From positions 1-64,000 of the forward strand of contig NZ_BROB01000006.1 of the NCBI RefSeq assembly GCF_024345185.1: a stretch of 64,000 nt of DNA. Reading direction: 5' to 3'. The position numbers were made by a program, and so were the translations under genes. The DNA is from Levilactobacillus humaensis. Lineage in GTDB: Bacteria > Bacillota > Bacilli > Lactobacillales > Lactobacillaceae. Positions 24,487-31,542 of the stretch are shown piece after piece (positions within the stretch are counted from its first letter, which is position 1; each line of letters begins with the position of its first letter). The notes under the pieces are model-generated. The model worked only from the letters and a program-made list of their open reading frames with translations, searched no databases and was not told where the DNA came from.

Positions 24487-25242
24487 TTGAGTGGCCAGAA
24501 GAAAAGGGATCAATTAATCTTACATACGGCGCTAACGGCAGGCCGCATCATGATCGAAAACGGGTCTGAAATCGAACGGGTCGAGGATACCATGACTCGG
24601 ATTGCCCACAATGCTGGGGCTGAGACAAGCCAACTCTTCGTGATGATTACCGGGATTCTCATGGCCATCAACGGGGAGGTCGGTGCTCAGATTCAACCGG
24701 TCAAGCGGCGCACGTTTGATTTGGAAAAGATTGCCGTCGTCAACCAGCTCTCCAGAGAGTTTGCGGCCCACGACATCACGTTGCGGCAGTTTGCCGACAA
24801 GTTGGATCACCTCGACAGTGAAACCAAGTACTTCCCAATGTGGGCGCAGTTACTAGCTGCCGCAATGGTCAGTGGCCCCCTGGAAGTAGTCTTTCGTCAC
24901 AACCTACATGACTTTTGGATCTCGTGTTTCGTGGGGATGATTGGCTGGCTGGTCTTTTACCTGCTGAATAAGTTCATTCAGATTCGGTTTTTGTCAGAAT
25001 TTGCTGGTGCCGCAACGATTGGGATCTTAGCGGTATTTGCTGTCCATCTTGGTCTGGGAATCAGTGTCGATGACATCATCATCGGTGGGGTCATGCCGCT
25101 GGTTCCCGGGGTACCCATCACCAACTCGGTACGAGACGTTCTAGCCGGTAACCTGGTAAGTGGGCCGGCCCGAGCGGTGGAAGCCTTGGTGAGTGCCGCT
25201 GCCATTGGATTTGGGATCGCCATGGTCCTGCAGTTCTTATAA
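24487..25242 (+). CDS. Threonine/serine exporter family, ThrE N-terminal component (DUF1212)
   Basis: About 251 residues. The first 100 are a soluble domain with the family pattern GRIMIENGSEIERVEDTMTRIAHNAG. Five hydrophobic segments follow, with GGVMPLVPGVPITNSVRDVLAGNLVSG, the signature of ThrE-like exporters. It works with the second component encoded 12 bases downstream. A TTG start at 24487 follows AGGAGGG by six bases. The upstream ATG at about 24451 sits inside a TATAAT region and is unlikely to be used. Confidence 0.85.
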   Translation: MSGQKKRDQLILHTALTAGRIMIENGSEIERVEDTMTRIAHNAGAETSQLFVMITGILMAINGEVGAQIQPVKRRTFDLEKIAVVNQLSREFAAHDITLRQFADKLDHLDSETKYFPMWAQLLAAAMVSGPLEVVFRHNLHDFWISCFVGMIGWLVFYLLNKFIQIRFLSEFAGAATIGILAVFAVHLGLGISVDDIIIGGVMPLVPGVPITNSVRDVLAGNLVSGPARAVEALVSAAAIGFGIAMVLQFL

Positions 25243-25254
25243 GGAGCGATCGAC

Positions 25255-25704
25255 ATGACACTATTAGAGTTTTTTATCGAGGTCGCCGGGACTTATGTGT
25301 CGACACTGGCCTTCGGGGTCTTAATCAACATTCCCAGACGCGCGTTAAACTTTGGCGGTTGGATTGGGGTTCTCGGCTTTCTACTTTACCGGTTCACCGT
25401 GTTGAGTGGCGGCGGCTACGTGGTCGGCAACCTGTTAGGGGCCTTCGCCATTGGGGTGGCTTCCTTGCAAGCGGCGCGGATTAAGAAAATGCCAATGATT
25501 CTCTTCAATATTCCGGCATTGGTACCGCTGGTTCCTGGGGGCCAAGCTTATCAAATGATTAAGAATTTCGCTCTAGGTCAGAACGCCACCGCCTTTGTCT
25601 TCATGATGCAAGTGGTGATGATCTCCGGTTCTATTGCGTTTGGGTTCCTCTTATCGGAACTGGTGAACCGGGTCCAACAACGTGCTTGGCGGCATCGGCG
25701 CTAG
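25255..25704 (+). CDS. Threonine/serine exporter family, small component (DUF3815)
   Basis: 149 residues with about five hydrophobic segments. PALVPLVPGGQAYQMIKNFALGQ is the counterpart of the ThrE C-terminal half. It is separated from the first component by 12 bases with AAGGAG between. The two halves of a fused ThrE protein are split into separate genes here, which is usual in Firmicutes. Substrate inferred from the family. Confidence 0.85.
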   Translation: MTLLEFFIEVAGTYVSTLAFGVLINIPRRALNFGGWIGVLGFLLYRFTVLSGGGYVVGNLLGAFAIGVASLQAARIKKMPMILFNIPALVPLVPGGQAYQMIKNFALGQNATAFVFMMQVVMISGSIAFGFLLSELVNRVQQRAWRHRR

Positions 25705-25800
25705 GCAAATCCCCAGCCCCCTCTAGAAATCTAGGCGGGAGGTGGTATACTCATTGCTAGGGGTTTCCCAGAATCGGGTAAGACGAAAGGAATTACAATC

Positions 25801-26469
25801 ATGATGCTATTTGATCGAGACCGGGATCGGCCGTGGAAGTTCACACTTGCCACCGTCCTCTTCCTGGTCGTTGCGTTTTTCGTAAAGGCACAGAATGCCT
25901 ATGTGAGCTTCTTGGATTCATCGATTGTCGATGTTATCCAGAAGAATCAACCAGGTTGGAAAACGCTATTTTATCGGGGAGTGACCAGCCTAGCTGAACC
26001 CAAGTTAGCTATTATTTGGGTCTTAGTGCTGGCGTTCTTCCTTTGGGGCTTTAAATTTAAGATTCCAGCACTCTGGTGCTTGGCAACCTTGGCTAGTGGG
26101 GATGTTATCGCGTCACTTGTCAAAAAGATTGTGGCACGACCAAGACCCGCTGCACATTTGGCCATTGATGATGGCTTTAGTTTTCCTAGTGGACACGTGT
26201 TTGGCACATTCCTAGTCATCGCAATGATTTGGGTGATTCTAATTCCCATGATTGGCAGAGCCTGGAAGGCTTGGTTGCTCCGAATCGTCTTGATTCTTTG
26301 GATGGCTGTCGTGATGATCTCACGGGTCTATCTCAATGCCCATTACCCAACGGATACGATTGGGGCGGTTCTGTTGGCTTACCTGTGGTTACAGGTGGCT
26401 GAGGGACTCTACATTCGGTTTGCACCGATGATGCAGGGATGGCCGTTACTGAAGCGTTCCGAGATCTAA
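25801..26469 (+). CDS. PAP2-family phosphatase
   Basis: 222 residues, about five or six membrane segments. The three acid-phosphatase motifs are in order: KKIVARPRP (K-x6-RP), FPSGH, and SRVYLNAHYPTDT (SRxxxxxHxxxD). This fits lipid phosphatases such as undecaprenyl-diphosphate or phosphatidylglycerol-phosphate phosphatases. The exact substrate is open. A TATACT lies about 55 bases upstream; AAAGGA precedes the ATG. Confidence 0.9.
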   Translation: MMLFDRDRDRPWKFTLATVLFLVVAFFVKAQNAYVSFLDSSIVDVIQKNQPGWKTLFYRGVTSLAEPKLAIIWVLVLAFFLWGFKFKIPALWCLATLASGDVIASLVKKIVARPRPAAHLAIDDGFSFPSGHVFGTFLVIAMIWVILIPMIGRAWKAWLLRIVLILWMAVVMISRVYLNAHYPTDTIGAVLLAYLWLQVAEGLYIRFAPMMQGWPLLKRSEI

Positions 26470-26518
26470 CTCTTCTACCAGATGGTCAGGTGGGTTAATG
26501 ACTGAATAAACTAAAAAT

Positions 26519-26569
26519 AGAGCACATCAACAACTAACTGTTTTGGTTGTTGGTGTGCTCTTTAATTTT
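26519..26569 (+). terminator. Terminator of the PAP2 gene
   Basis: AGAGCACA-TCAACAAC pairs with GTTGTTGG-TGTGCTCT, followed by TTAATTTT. Confidence 0.9.
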
Positions 26570-26602
26570 GTTTGAACTTGTCATGAGGGTAGTGCTGGAT
26601 AG

Positions 26603-26787
26603 CCACCTGCGGCTGCCAGGGATTCCGCCTGCTGTGGGGACGCTTCAGCCCGGTGGGCTTCTCGCTCGATTTGAAGCCACGAAGATCACGTGTCTTCAAA
26701 GTCGCCCGTGCTGTAAACTAGCCTAAAACGCTAGTTAACACCACCTCCACGGCCGGCTCCATCCCTGGCCTCCTCCGGCTATGGTGG
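26603..26787 (+). repeat. Structured intergenic repeat, copy B
   Basis: Second copy of the element at 18241-18432, in the same orientation. The same helices form with changed bases: CCACC (26603) with GGTGG (26783); GCCAGGGAT (26615) with ATCCCTGGC (26761); TTTGAAG (26670) with CTTCAAA (26694). CACG (26678) pairs with CGTG (26689). AACTAGC (26716) pairs with GCTAGTT (26730) around a seven-base loop, above an A-A mismatch shared with copy A. It again follows a terminator in a convergent gap. Confidence 0.8.
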
Positions 26788-26827
26788 TTCACTGCAATTA
26801 AAGAGCATGAGTCATACAGACTTATAT

Positions 26828-26875
26828 AAAATGGTCAACATCATCTGGTACACGCCAGGTGGTGTTGACCATTTT
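26828..26875. terminator. 21-bp bidirectional terminator hairpin
   Basis: The arms 26828-26848 and 26855-26875 pair over 21 positions with only two G-U pairs and a six-base loop. The stem begins with AAAA and ends with TTTT, so it can terminate on both strands. Confidence 0.8.
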
Positions 26876-26944
26876 GGGTTATCTCTGGTTCAGTTACGTA
26901 TTGGTATTTGGCAAGTTGACTAGGAACGACAGTCGAAGCCGTGA

Positions 26945-27095
26945 GGCTGGTAGATATGGGCTCAGGCGCGTCGTTCACCTTAGTCAGTGAGTGTTGTTCT
27001 CACTGGCTTAGGTGAAAGCCAAGCTTGTAGACTCGTGTCGTGTTCTTCGAGGCTTCAAGTTGTGCTCGCACCGTTCCAGCCCATATCTACCAGCC
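26945..27095. repeat. Large inverted-repeat element
   Basis: An 18-base perfect inverted repeat (26945-26962 and 27078-27095, arm GGCTGGTAGATATGGGCT) encloses 115 bases. Inside lies a second stem: TTCACCTTAG..CAGTGAG (26974-26991) with CTCACTG..TTAGGTGAA (26999-27016). It lies 35 bases beyond the esterase stop. It could be a folded 3' UTR, a small RNA or a MITE-like remnant. No target-site duplication is evident. Confidence 0.6.
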
Positions 27096-27129
27096 GGTAA
27101 GGCGGCCACTGTCGCAGCAACAGACATCG

Positions 27130-27924
27130 TTAGTCGAGTTCATTCAGCCATTCTTGAGCCAGATCCATCCAGTGGGCCACGTGAGGCAAGGCCGTTCCCG
27201 GCTTCCATGCCGTCACTGGATTGGCCAGTGCGAGGCCGTGTGGGCCGTGGTGGAAAAGATGGAGCTCGGTGTCCACACCTTGGGCAATGGAGGCCTGTGC
27301 GTAGGCTAGGGCGTTCTGAACGGGCACTAAGGGGTCAGCCGCAGTGGCCCAGACAAAGGTCGGCGCATTCTGTGCGGTGACTTGGTGGTCAGCCGCAATC
27401 TTTTCCGGGTCGTCGGTCCAAGCATCTAACATGGCGGGATCGGTTGGAAAGCCAGCCTTAGGCGTGATAACTGGGTAGCCTAAGATGACTGCCTGAGGCT
27501 TTAAGGCCGCGGTTGAAACGCCGACCCGTTTTGCAAAGTCGTCACTGTGCCAGAGATCATTGTAGAGGGCGACAATGTGGCCCCCAACCGAGAAGCCAGC
27601 AATCGCGATGCGGTTGGTGTCGATCTGCCAGTCCGTCGCGTATTCCTTTAAGCTAGCCACCGTCTGACCCAATTCGATCACGGGGGCTGGCAAGAGAGGG
27701 TGTTTTTCGGCGACGAAACTATAGCGGAGGAAGAAGGTCTGATAGCCGCGTGCCGACCAGGCCAATGCTAAGTCTTCGGCCTGTTGTTCGGGGATATGGG
27801 TGTAGGACCCACCGGGAACGATAATCATGGCCGGATAATGTTGGGGTGTCCCCGCGTCCTGGCGTAAATAACCCTGTAGGTAGGCGTTGGCGTCAGATGA
27901 CAGGGCTTGTTTGATAATTTTCAT
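27130..27924 (-). CDS. Alpha/beta-hydrolase (acetylxylan-esterase-like)
   Basis: 264 residues. The catalytic triad is visible: the nucleophile Ser in GFSVGG (about residue 115), Asp in ATAADPLVPV, and His in HHGPHGLA. The oxyanion HGGS-type motif is replaced by PGGSYTHIP, as in the BD-FAE/Axe2-like esterase group. No signal peptide, so it should act in the cytoplasm on small esters. AGGAGG precedes the ATG. It diverges from a GNAT gene across a 9-bp-arm palindrome. Confidence 0.88.
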   Translation of the reverse strand: MKIIKQALSSDANAYLQGYLRQDAGTPQHYPAMIIVPGGSYTHIPEQQAEDLALAWSARGYQTFFLRYSFVAEKHPLLPAPVIELGQTVASLKEYATDWQIDTNRIAIAGFSVGGHIVALYNDLWHSDDFAKRVGVSTAALKPQAVILGYPVITPKAGFPTDPAMLDAWTDDPEKIAADHQVTAQNAPTFVWATAADPLVPVQNALAYAQASIAQGVDTELHLFHHGPHGLALANPVTAWKPGTALPHVAHWMDLAQEWLNELD

Positions 27925-27996
27925 TGCGAAACCTCCTGTTTTCAGTCATGATAGGGACAACAAACCGAACCTATCTTAGGCCAGGTTTGCGAAGCT

Positions 27997-28020
27997 AATT
28001 GCGTTTATTGTAACGCAATT
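27997..28020. promoter_or_regulatory. Palindromic operator between divergent genes
   Basis: AATTGCGTT-TATTGT-AACGCAATT is a perfect inverted repeat with 9-base arms. It sits between the esterase and GNAT genes. A minus-strand TACAAT overlaps its centre, so a bound regulator would block the esterase promoter. The regulator is unknown. Confidence 0.55.
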
Positions 28021-28052
28021 CAACGAGTGACGGAAATGAAGAGGGTGCAAGC

Positions 28053-28583
28053 ATGATTGTAGAAACGAAACGTTTAATCGTTAGACCGGTAACCGACAGT
28101 GACCGTCAGGCCTATGGTGAACTTCTTTCAACACCTGAGGTTGCGTCACCGGCTGGGCAGAGCATGGCCCCAACCTCCAAACAGTTAGATAGCTGGTTTC
28201 AAAGTGAGAAGGCCACTGGTATGGCGTTTGCCATGGTGGATAAGACCACGAACCGCTATATTGGGTCAATCGTCTGGTATCCGGTCGTTAATGAAAATGG
28301 TGAACCAGATGAGACGCGGCGTGAATTGGGCTACCTGATGTTACCAGAGTACTGGGGGCAAGGTCTGATGACGGAAGCTTTGCAAGGCAGTATACAGGGT
28401 GTTCGTGAACATTATGCAGGAATACGGGAAATTCAGGCCGCCGTTCTGAAAAGTAATACGCGATCTTTACATGTTTTGGAAAAACTAAATTTCCGAGTGG
28501 TGGATCCGGAGGTTCGCTTGCCCGTTGGGGAGAGCTTGACCCCAAAACCACAAGTTTTATTGGCATTTAGCCTCGATTTGTAA
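28053..28583 (+). CDS. GNAT-family acetyltransferase (RimJ/RimL-like)
   Basis: 176 residues. It starts METKRLIVRPVTDSD-like (IVETKRLIVRPVTDSDRQAYG), the usual RimJ/RimL opening. It continues with LGYLMLPEYWGQGLMTEALQG, the acetyl-CoA-binding motif, and VLKSNTRSLHVLEKLNFRV, the late strand-helix. The family acetylates protein N-termini or small amines; the target is not predictable. GAGGG precedes the ATG. Confidence 0.9.
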   Translation: MIVETKRLIVRPVTDSDRQAYGELLSTPEVASPAGQSMAPTSKQLDSWFQSEKATGMAFAMVDKTTNRYIGSIVWYPVVNENGEPDETRRELGYLMLPEYWGQGLMTEALQGSIQGVREHYAGIREIQAAVLKSNTRSLHVLEKLNFRVVDPEVRLPVGESLTPKPQVLLAFSLDL

Positions 28584-28618
28584 GAAGAAAAACAATTTGC
28601 GCTCACACCAAATTAACC

Positions 28619-28647
28619 TTGCAAAATCAGATAGCGGTAGCTATACT
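28619..28647 (+). promoter_or_regulatory. Promoter of lysP
   Basis: TTGCAA (28619-28624), 17-base spacer, TATACT (28642-28647). It implies an untranslated leader of about 255 bases. Confidence 0.7.
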
Positions 28648-28654
28648 ACAATGT

Positions 28655-28900
28655 GTTGATGAAAAGGGTACCGCTAATAATATTTATTCATCCGTAAAAA
28701 GGCGGTTTTTTACGGTGGCGAATGTTGGGAGCAAAACCAATCGCAGTCTGTGATTCGGTGGGGTGACCGCATTCAAAGTTCTGAGACCGCCATAGCAACG
28801 TAAAGCGTTATGAAGTGCTTTCAATGGTTTAGTCATGTGCATTTCTTCACCATGGTGAAAAGTTATGGGGCTATGTTGAGAAGGTCCTTCGAGCAAGAAG
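28655..28900 (+). promoter_or_regulatory. Structured leader of lysP
   Basis: The leader can fold in two ways. CCGTAAAAA (28692) can pair with TTTTTACGG (28707). Alternatively GGCGGT (28701-28706), which lies in that loop, can pair with ACCGCC (28786-28791). The second fold encloses GAATG/CATTC (28720/28770), TTGG/CCAA (28725/28737) and ATCGCA/TGTGAT (28740/28749). Further on, TTCACCATGGTGAA (28846-28859) is a perfect palindrome. The sequence does not resemble the lysine riboswitch consensus as I know it. Confidence 0.5.
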
Positions 28901-28912
28901 GAGGAAAAGAAC

Positions 28913-30403
28913 ATGAAGCAGGATATTACAAAGTCATCCACACCAGAAGTCACGGAATCCGTTAAGCGTGGTCTTAAGACCCGTCACGTTTCCATGATTG
29001 CCTTAGGTGGGTGCATTGGTACCGGGCTTTTCGTAGCAAATGGTTCTGCCATTTCTACAGCTGGACCCGGTGGGGCGTTAGTAGCATACATTGGGATGGG
29101 CCTGATGGTCTACTTCCTAATGACAAGTTTGGGAGAAATGGCAACGAACATGCCAATTTCAGGGTCGTTCGCGGCTTATTCTTCCAAGTATGTGGATCCA
29201 GCACTTGGATTCGCAATGGGTTGGAACTACTGGTTTAACTGGGCTATCACGGTTGCCGTGGATATTTCGACGGCAGCATTGGTGATGAAGTTCTGGTTAC
29301 CAGGCGTTCCTGGCTGGATCTGGAGTCTGATTGCACTGGTCTTGATTGTCTTTATCAATGCCATGTCGGTTCAGGCCTTCGGTGAAACCGAATTTTGGAT
29401 GTCCTTAATCAAGGTCATCACGATCTTCGTCTTCCTGGCCGTTGGGTTCATGACTATCGTGGGTATCATGGGTGGTCACGCAACTGGCTTGGACAACTTT
29501 ACTTACAAAAAGGCACCGTTCGTGGGTGGCTTCCCAGCCATTCTGAGTGTGTTCGTGGTTGCCGGATTCTCCTTCCAAGGGACCGAATTAGTCGGGATCA
29601 CGGCTGGTGAATCAGAAGACCCTGAACATGATGTGCCAAAGGCAATTAACCAGGTATTTTGGCGGATTATTTTATTCTATATCTTAGCTATTTTCGTTAT
29701 TGCCGCCGTCTTACCTTACACGAGTCCTGATTTACTTGGGTCTTCTGCTAGTGACGTTGCCATCAGTCCCTTCACGCTGGTCTTCCGGCGTGCCGGTTTG
29801 GCTGCGGCAGCGAGTGTGATGAACGCGGTTATCTTAACCTCCGTCATCTCATCTGCTAACTCTGGGATGTACGCGTCAACTCGGATGCTCTACTCCCTGT
29901 CCAAGGAAGGCTATGCACCAAAGCTCTTCGAACGGACTTGGAAGAACGGGATTCCTTATCCAGCATTGATTGCAACGACTGTCGTTGCCGCCGTAACCTT
30001 CTTCACGAGTATTGCCGGTCCACAGATTTACCTGTGGTTGGTGGCTGCTAGTGGGTTAACCGGGTTCATTGCTTGGTTCGGGATTGCCTTATCACACTTC
30101 CGTTTCCGGCGGGCATTCGTTCGTCAAGGCCACAAGCTCAGCGAGTTGAAGTACCATGCTAAGTGGTTCCCAGTGGGCCCAATCCTGGCTTTGGTTCTCT
30201 GTGTCGCCGTGATTGTTGGTCAAGACCCACAATCGTTCTTTACTGGTAACTGGGAACAAGTCCTGATCACCTACATCAGTGTGCCATTAGTTTTGGTACT
30301 CTACACGGTGTACAAGATCCGGCACCACACGAAGTTAATTCCTTTGGATGAGGTTGACGTTTCGCCAATCCACGAAGAGGGAACACTGAAAAACAAAGAT
30401 TAA
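28913..30403 (+). CDS. lysP: Lysine-specific permease (APC family)
   Basis: 496 residues with about 12 membrane segments. The match to E. coli LysP is recognisable along the whole length: LKTRHVSMIALGGCIGTGLFVANG, AGPGGALVAYIGMGLMVYFLMTSLGEMA, the GFSFQGTELVGITAGESEDP block and NAVILTSVISSANSGMYASTRMLYSL. It imports lysine with protons. AAGGAGG precedes the ATG. Monocistronic, with a long structured leader suggesting post-initiation control. Confidence 0.92.
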   Translation: MKQDITKSSTPEVTESVKRGLKTRHVSMIALGGCIGTGLFVANGSAISTAGPGGALVAYIGMGLMVYFLMTSLGEMATNMPISGSFAAYSSKYVDPALGFAMGWNYWFNWAITVAVDISTAALVMKFWLPGVPGWIWSLIALVLIVFINAMSVQAFGETEFWMSLIKVITIFVFLAVGFMTIVGIMGGHATGLDNFTYKKAPFVGGFPAILSVFVVAGFSFQGTELVGITAGESEDPEHDVPKAINQVFWRIILFYILAIFVIAAVLPYTSPDLLGSSASDVAISPFTLVFRRAGLAAAASVMNAVILTSVISSANSGMYASTRMLYSLSKEGYAPKLFERTWKNGIPYPALIATTVVAAVTFFTSIAGPQIYLWLVAASGLTGFIAWFGIALSHFRFRRAFVRQGHKLSELKYHAKWFPVGPILALVLCVAVIVGQDPQSFFTGNWEQVLITYISVPLVLVLYTVYKIRHHTKLIPLDEVDVSPIHEEGTLKNKD

Positions 30404-30444
30404 TAGTCTGACTTGATCATCAACAATTAAAATTAAATTTTCTG

Positions 30445-30483
30445 CGGCGCCCAGTCGAGTAAATCTTGACTAGGCGCCGTTTT
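30445..30483 (+). terminator. Terminator of lysP
   Basis: CGGCGCC..AGTC pairs with GACT..GGCGCCG, followed by TTTT. Confidence 0.92.
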
Positions 30484-30539
30484 GTATCCCACAAGGGGAC
30501 AAATAGCGTCACCTGCTGAGACAAAATTCCCACGACATA

Positions 30540-30605
30540 TTGTCTTTTTACGGTGAGGTTGGTACAATATGTAGTGTTGAAAAATTTCCGGGGGCAAGTC
30601 CCCGG
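30540..30605 (+). promoter_or_regulatory. Promoter and leader hairpin of the deoxynucleoside kinase gene
   Basis: TTGTCT (30540-30545), 17-base spacer, TACAAT (30563-30568). The leader then has a short GC hairpin, CCGGGG with CCCCGG (30588-30605), with no T-run. Confidence 0.65.
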
Positions 30606-30632
30606 TGCGTCAGTAAATAAAGGAGAGATTGC

Positions 30633-31265
30633 ATGCTCGTACTATCAGGAACCATTGGCGCCGGCAAGACTAGTCTGACTAGTCTGCTTGCCGACCACCT
30701 TCACAAACCAGCTTTTTATGAATCAGTGGATGACAACAAGATCTTACCGTTGTTCTACAAAAATCCACAGAAGTATGCCTTTCTGTTACAGATCTATTTC
30801 CTAAACAAGCGGCTGGACAGCATCAAGGCAGCCAACGCTGATGACGAGAGCGTGCTCGATCGGTCCATCTTCGAAGATTCCTTACTCTTTCATTTGAACG
30901 CCGACTTAGGCCGGGCTACGGCTACTGAAGTTGACATCTATGACTCCTTGCTGGCTAACATGATGGAAGAACTTCCTGACGCAACGCACAAGAAGAACCC
31001 TGACTTGTTGATTCACATCAACATCTCCTTTGAAACGATGTTGGCTCGGATTCAAAAACGTGGCCGTTCGTTCGAACAAATTGACCACGATCCAAGCCTG
31101 TACGAGTACTACAAGGAACTCGATCAACGCTACGTCGACTGGTACAACAACTACGACAAGTCACCTAAGATGCAAATCGATGGGGACAAGTTGGACTTCG
31201 TTGAAGATGCCGACGCCCGCCGTCAGGTTCTCCAATTAATTGATGAAAAGATTGCCACGCTCTAA
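30633..31265 (+). CDS. Deoxyadenosine/deoxyguanosine kinase
   Basis: 210 residues. Phosphorylates purine (and possibly pyrimidine) deoxynucleosides to monophosphates in the salvage pathway, which is prominent in lactobacilli. The P-loop GTIGAGKTSL lies at residues 6-15. ESVDDNKILPLFY carries the substrate-binding Glu. LDRSIFEDSLLF gives the conserved D-R-S, and a lid-like RIQKRGRSFEQ segment follows. Length and motifs match lactobacillary dAK/dGK subunits. Only one kinase is present here, whereas L. acidophilus has a tandem pair. AAAGGAGAG precedes the ATG. Confidence 0.9.
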   Translation: MLVLSGTIGAGKTSLTSLLADHLHKPAFYESVDDNKILPLFYKNPQKYAFLLQIYFLNKRLDSIKAANADDESVLDRSIFEDSLLFHLNADLGRATATEVDIYDSLLANMMEELPDATHKKNPDLLIHINISFETMLARIQKRGRSFEQIDHDPSLYEYYKELDQRYVDWYNNYDKSPKMQIDGDKLDFVEDADARRQVLQLIDEKIATL

Positions 31266-31268
31266 GCG

Positions 31269-31297
31269 TTGTCTAATCCGTTAAAATGCGGTATGAT
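31269..31297 (+). promoter_or_regulatory. Promoter of serS
   Basis: TTGTCT (31269-31274), 17-base spacer, TATGAT (31292-31297), just after the kinase stop. Confidence 0.65.
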
Positions 31298-31299
31298 TA

Positions 31300-31512
31300 T
31301 GGCAATTAGTAAACACGACGTGCCTATTAAGTAGATGGCCAGAGAAGCGGGGTAAGCTGAAAACCGCCACATCGAAACTTCCAGCACGACTAAATAGTGG
31401 GCGGGTAATGCCGCACGGTGCAGACCGTTATCATGTTCAAGTGTATGGCTATGCCATGAACTTGGGTGGTACCGCGAAGGTCTTCGTCCCATGTGACGGA
31501 GGCTTTTTTTGT
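31300..31512 (+). promoter_or_regulatory. T-box riboswitch for serS
   Basis: The T-box core TGGGTGGTACCGCG is at 31463-31476. Stem I carries AGAGAAGCGGGG and GCTGAAAACCGC. The region CTTCCAGCA (31378-31386) offers TCC (31380-31382) or AGC (31383-31385) as specifier, both serine codons. The terminator GTCTTCGTC with GACGGAGGC plus TTTTTTT is at 31480-31510. Uncharged tRNA-Ser should favour the antiterminator and raise serS expression. Confidence 0.93.
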
Positions 31513-31542
31513 ACCATCCAGCAAATCGAAGGGAGTTTAACC

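Noticed and set aside
27012-27380. Two plus-strand frames at the esterase 3' end
   Set aside because: They start within the inverted-repeat element and run antisense to the esterase. No ribosome binding site.
28655-28900. T-box in the lysP leader
   Set aside because: No TGGGTGGTACCGCG-like core and no terminator with a T-run directly before the start codon.
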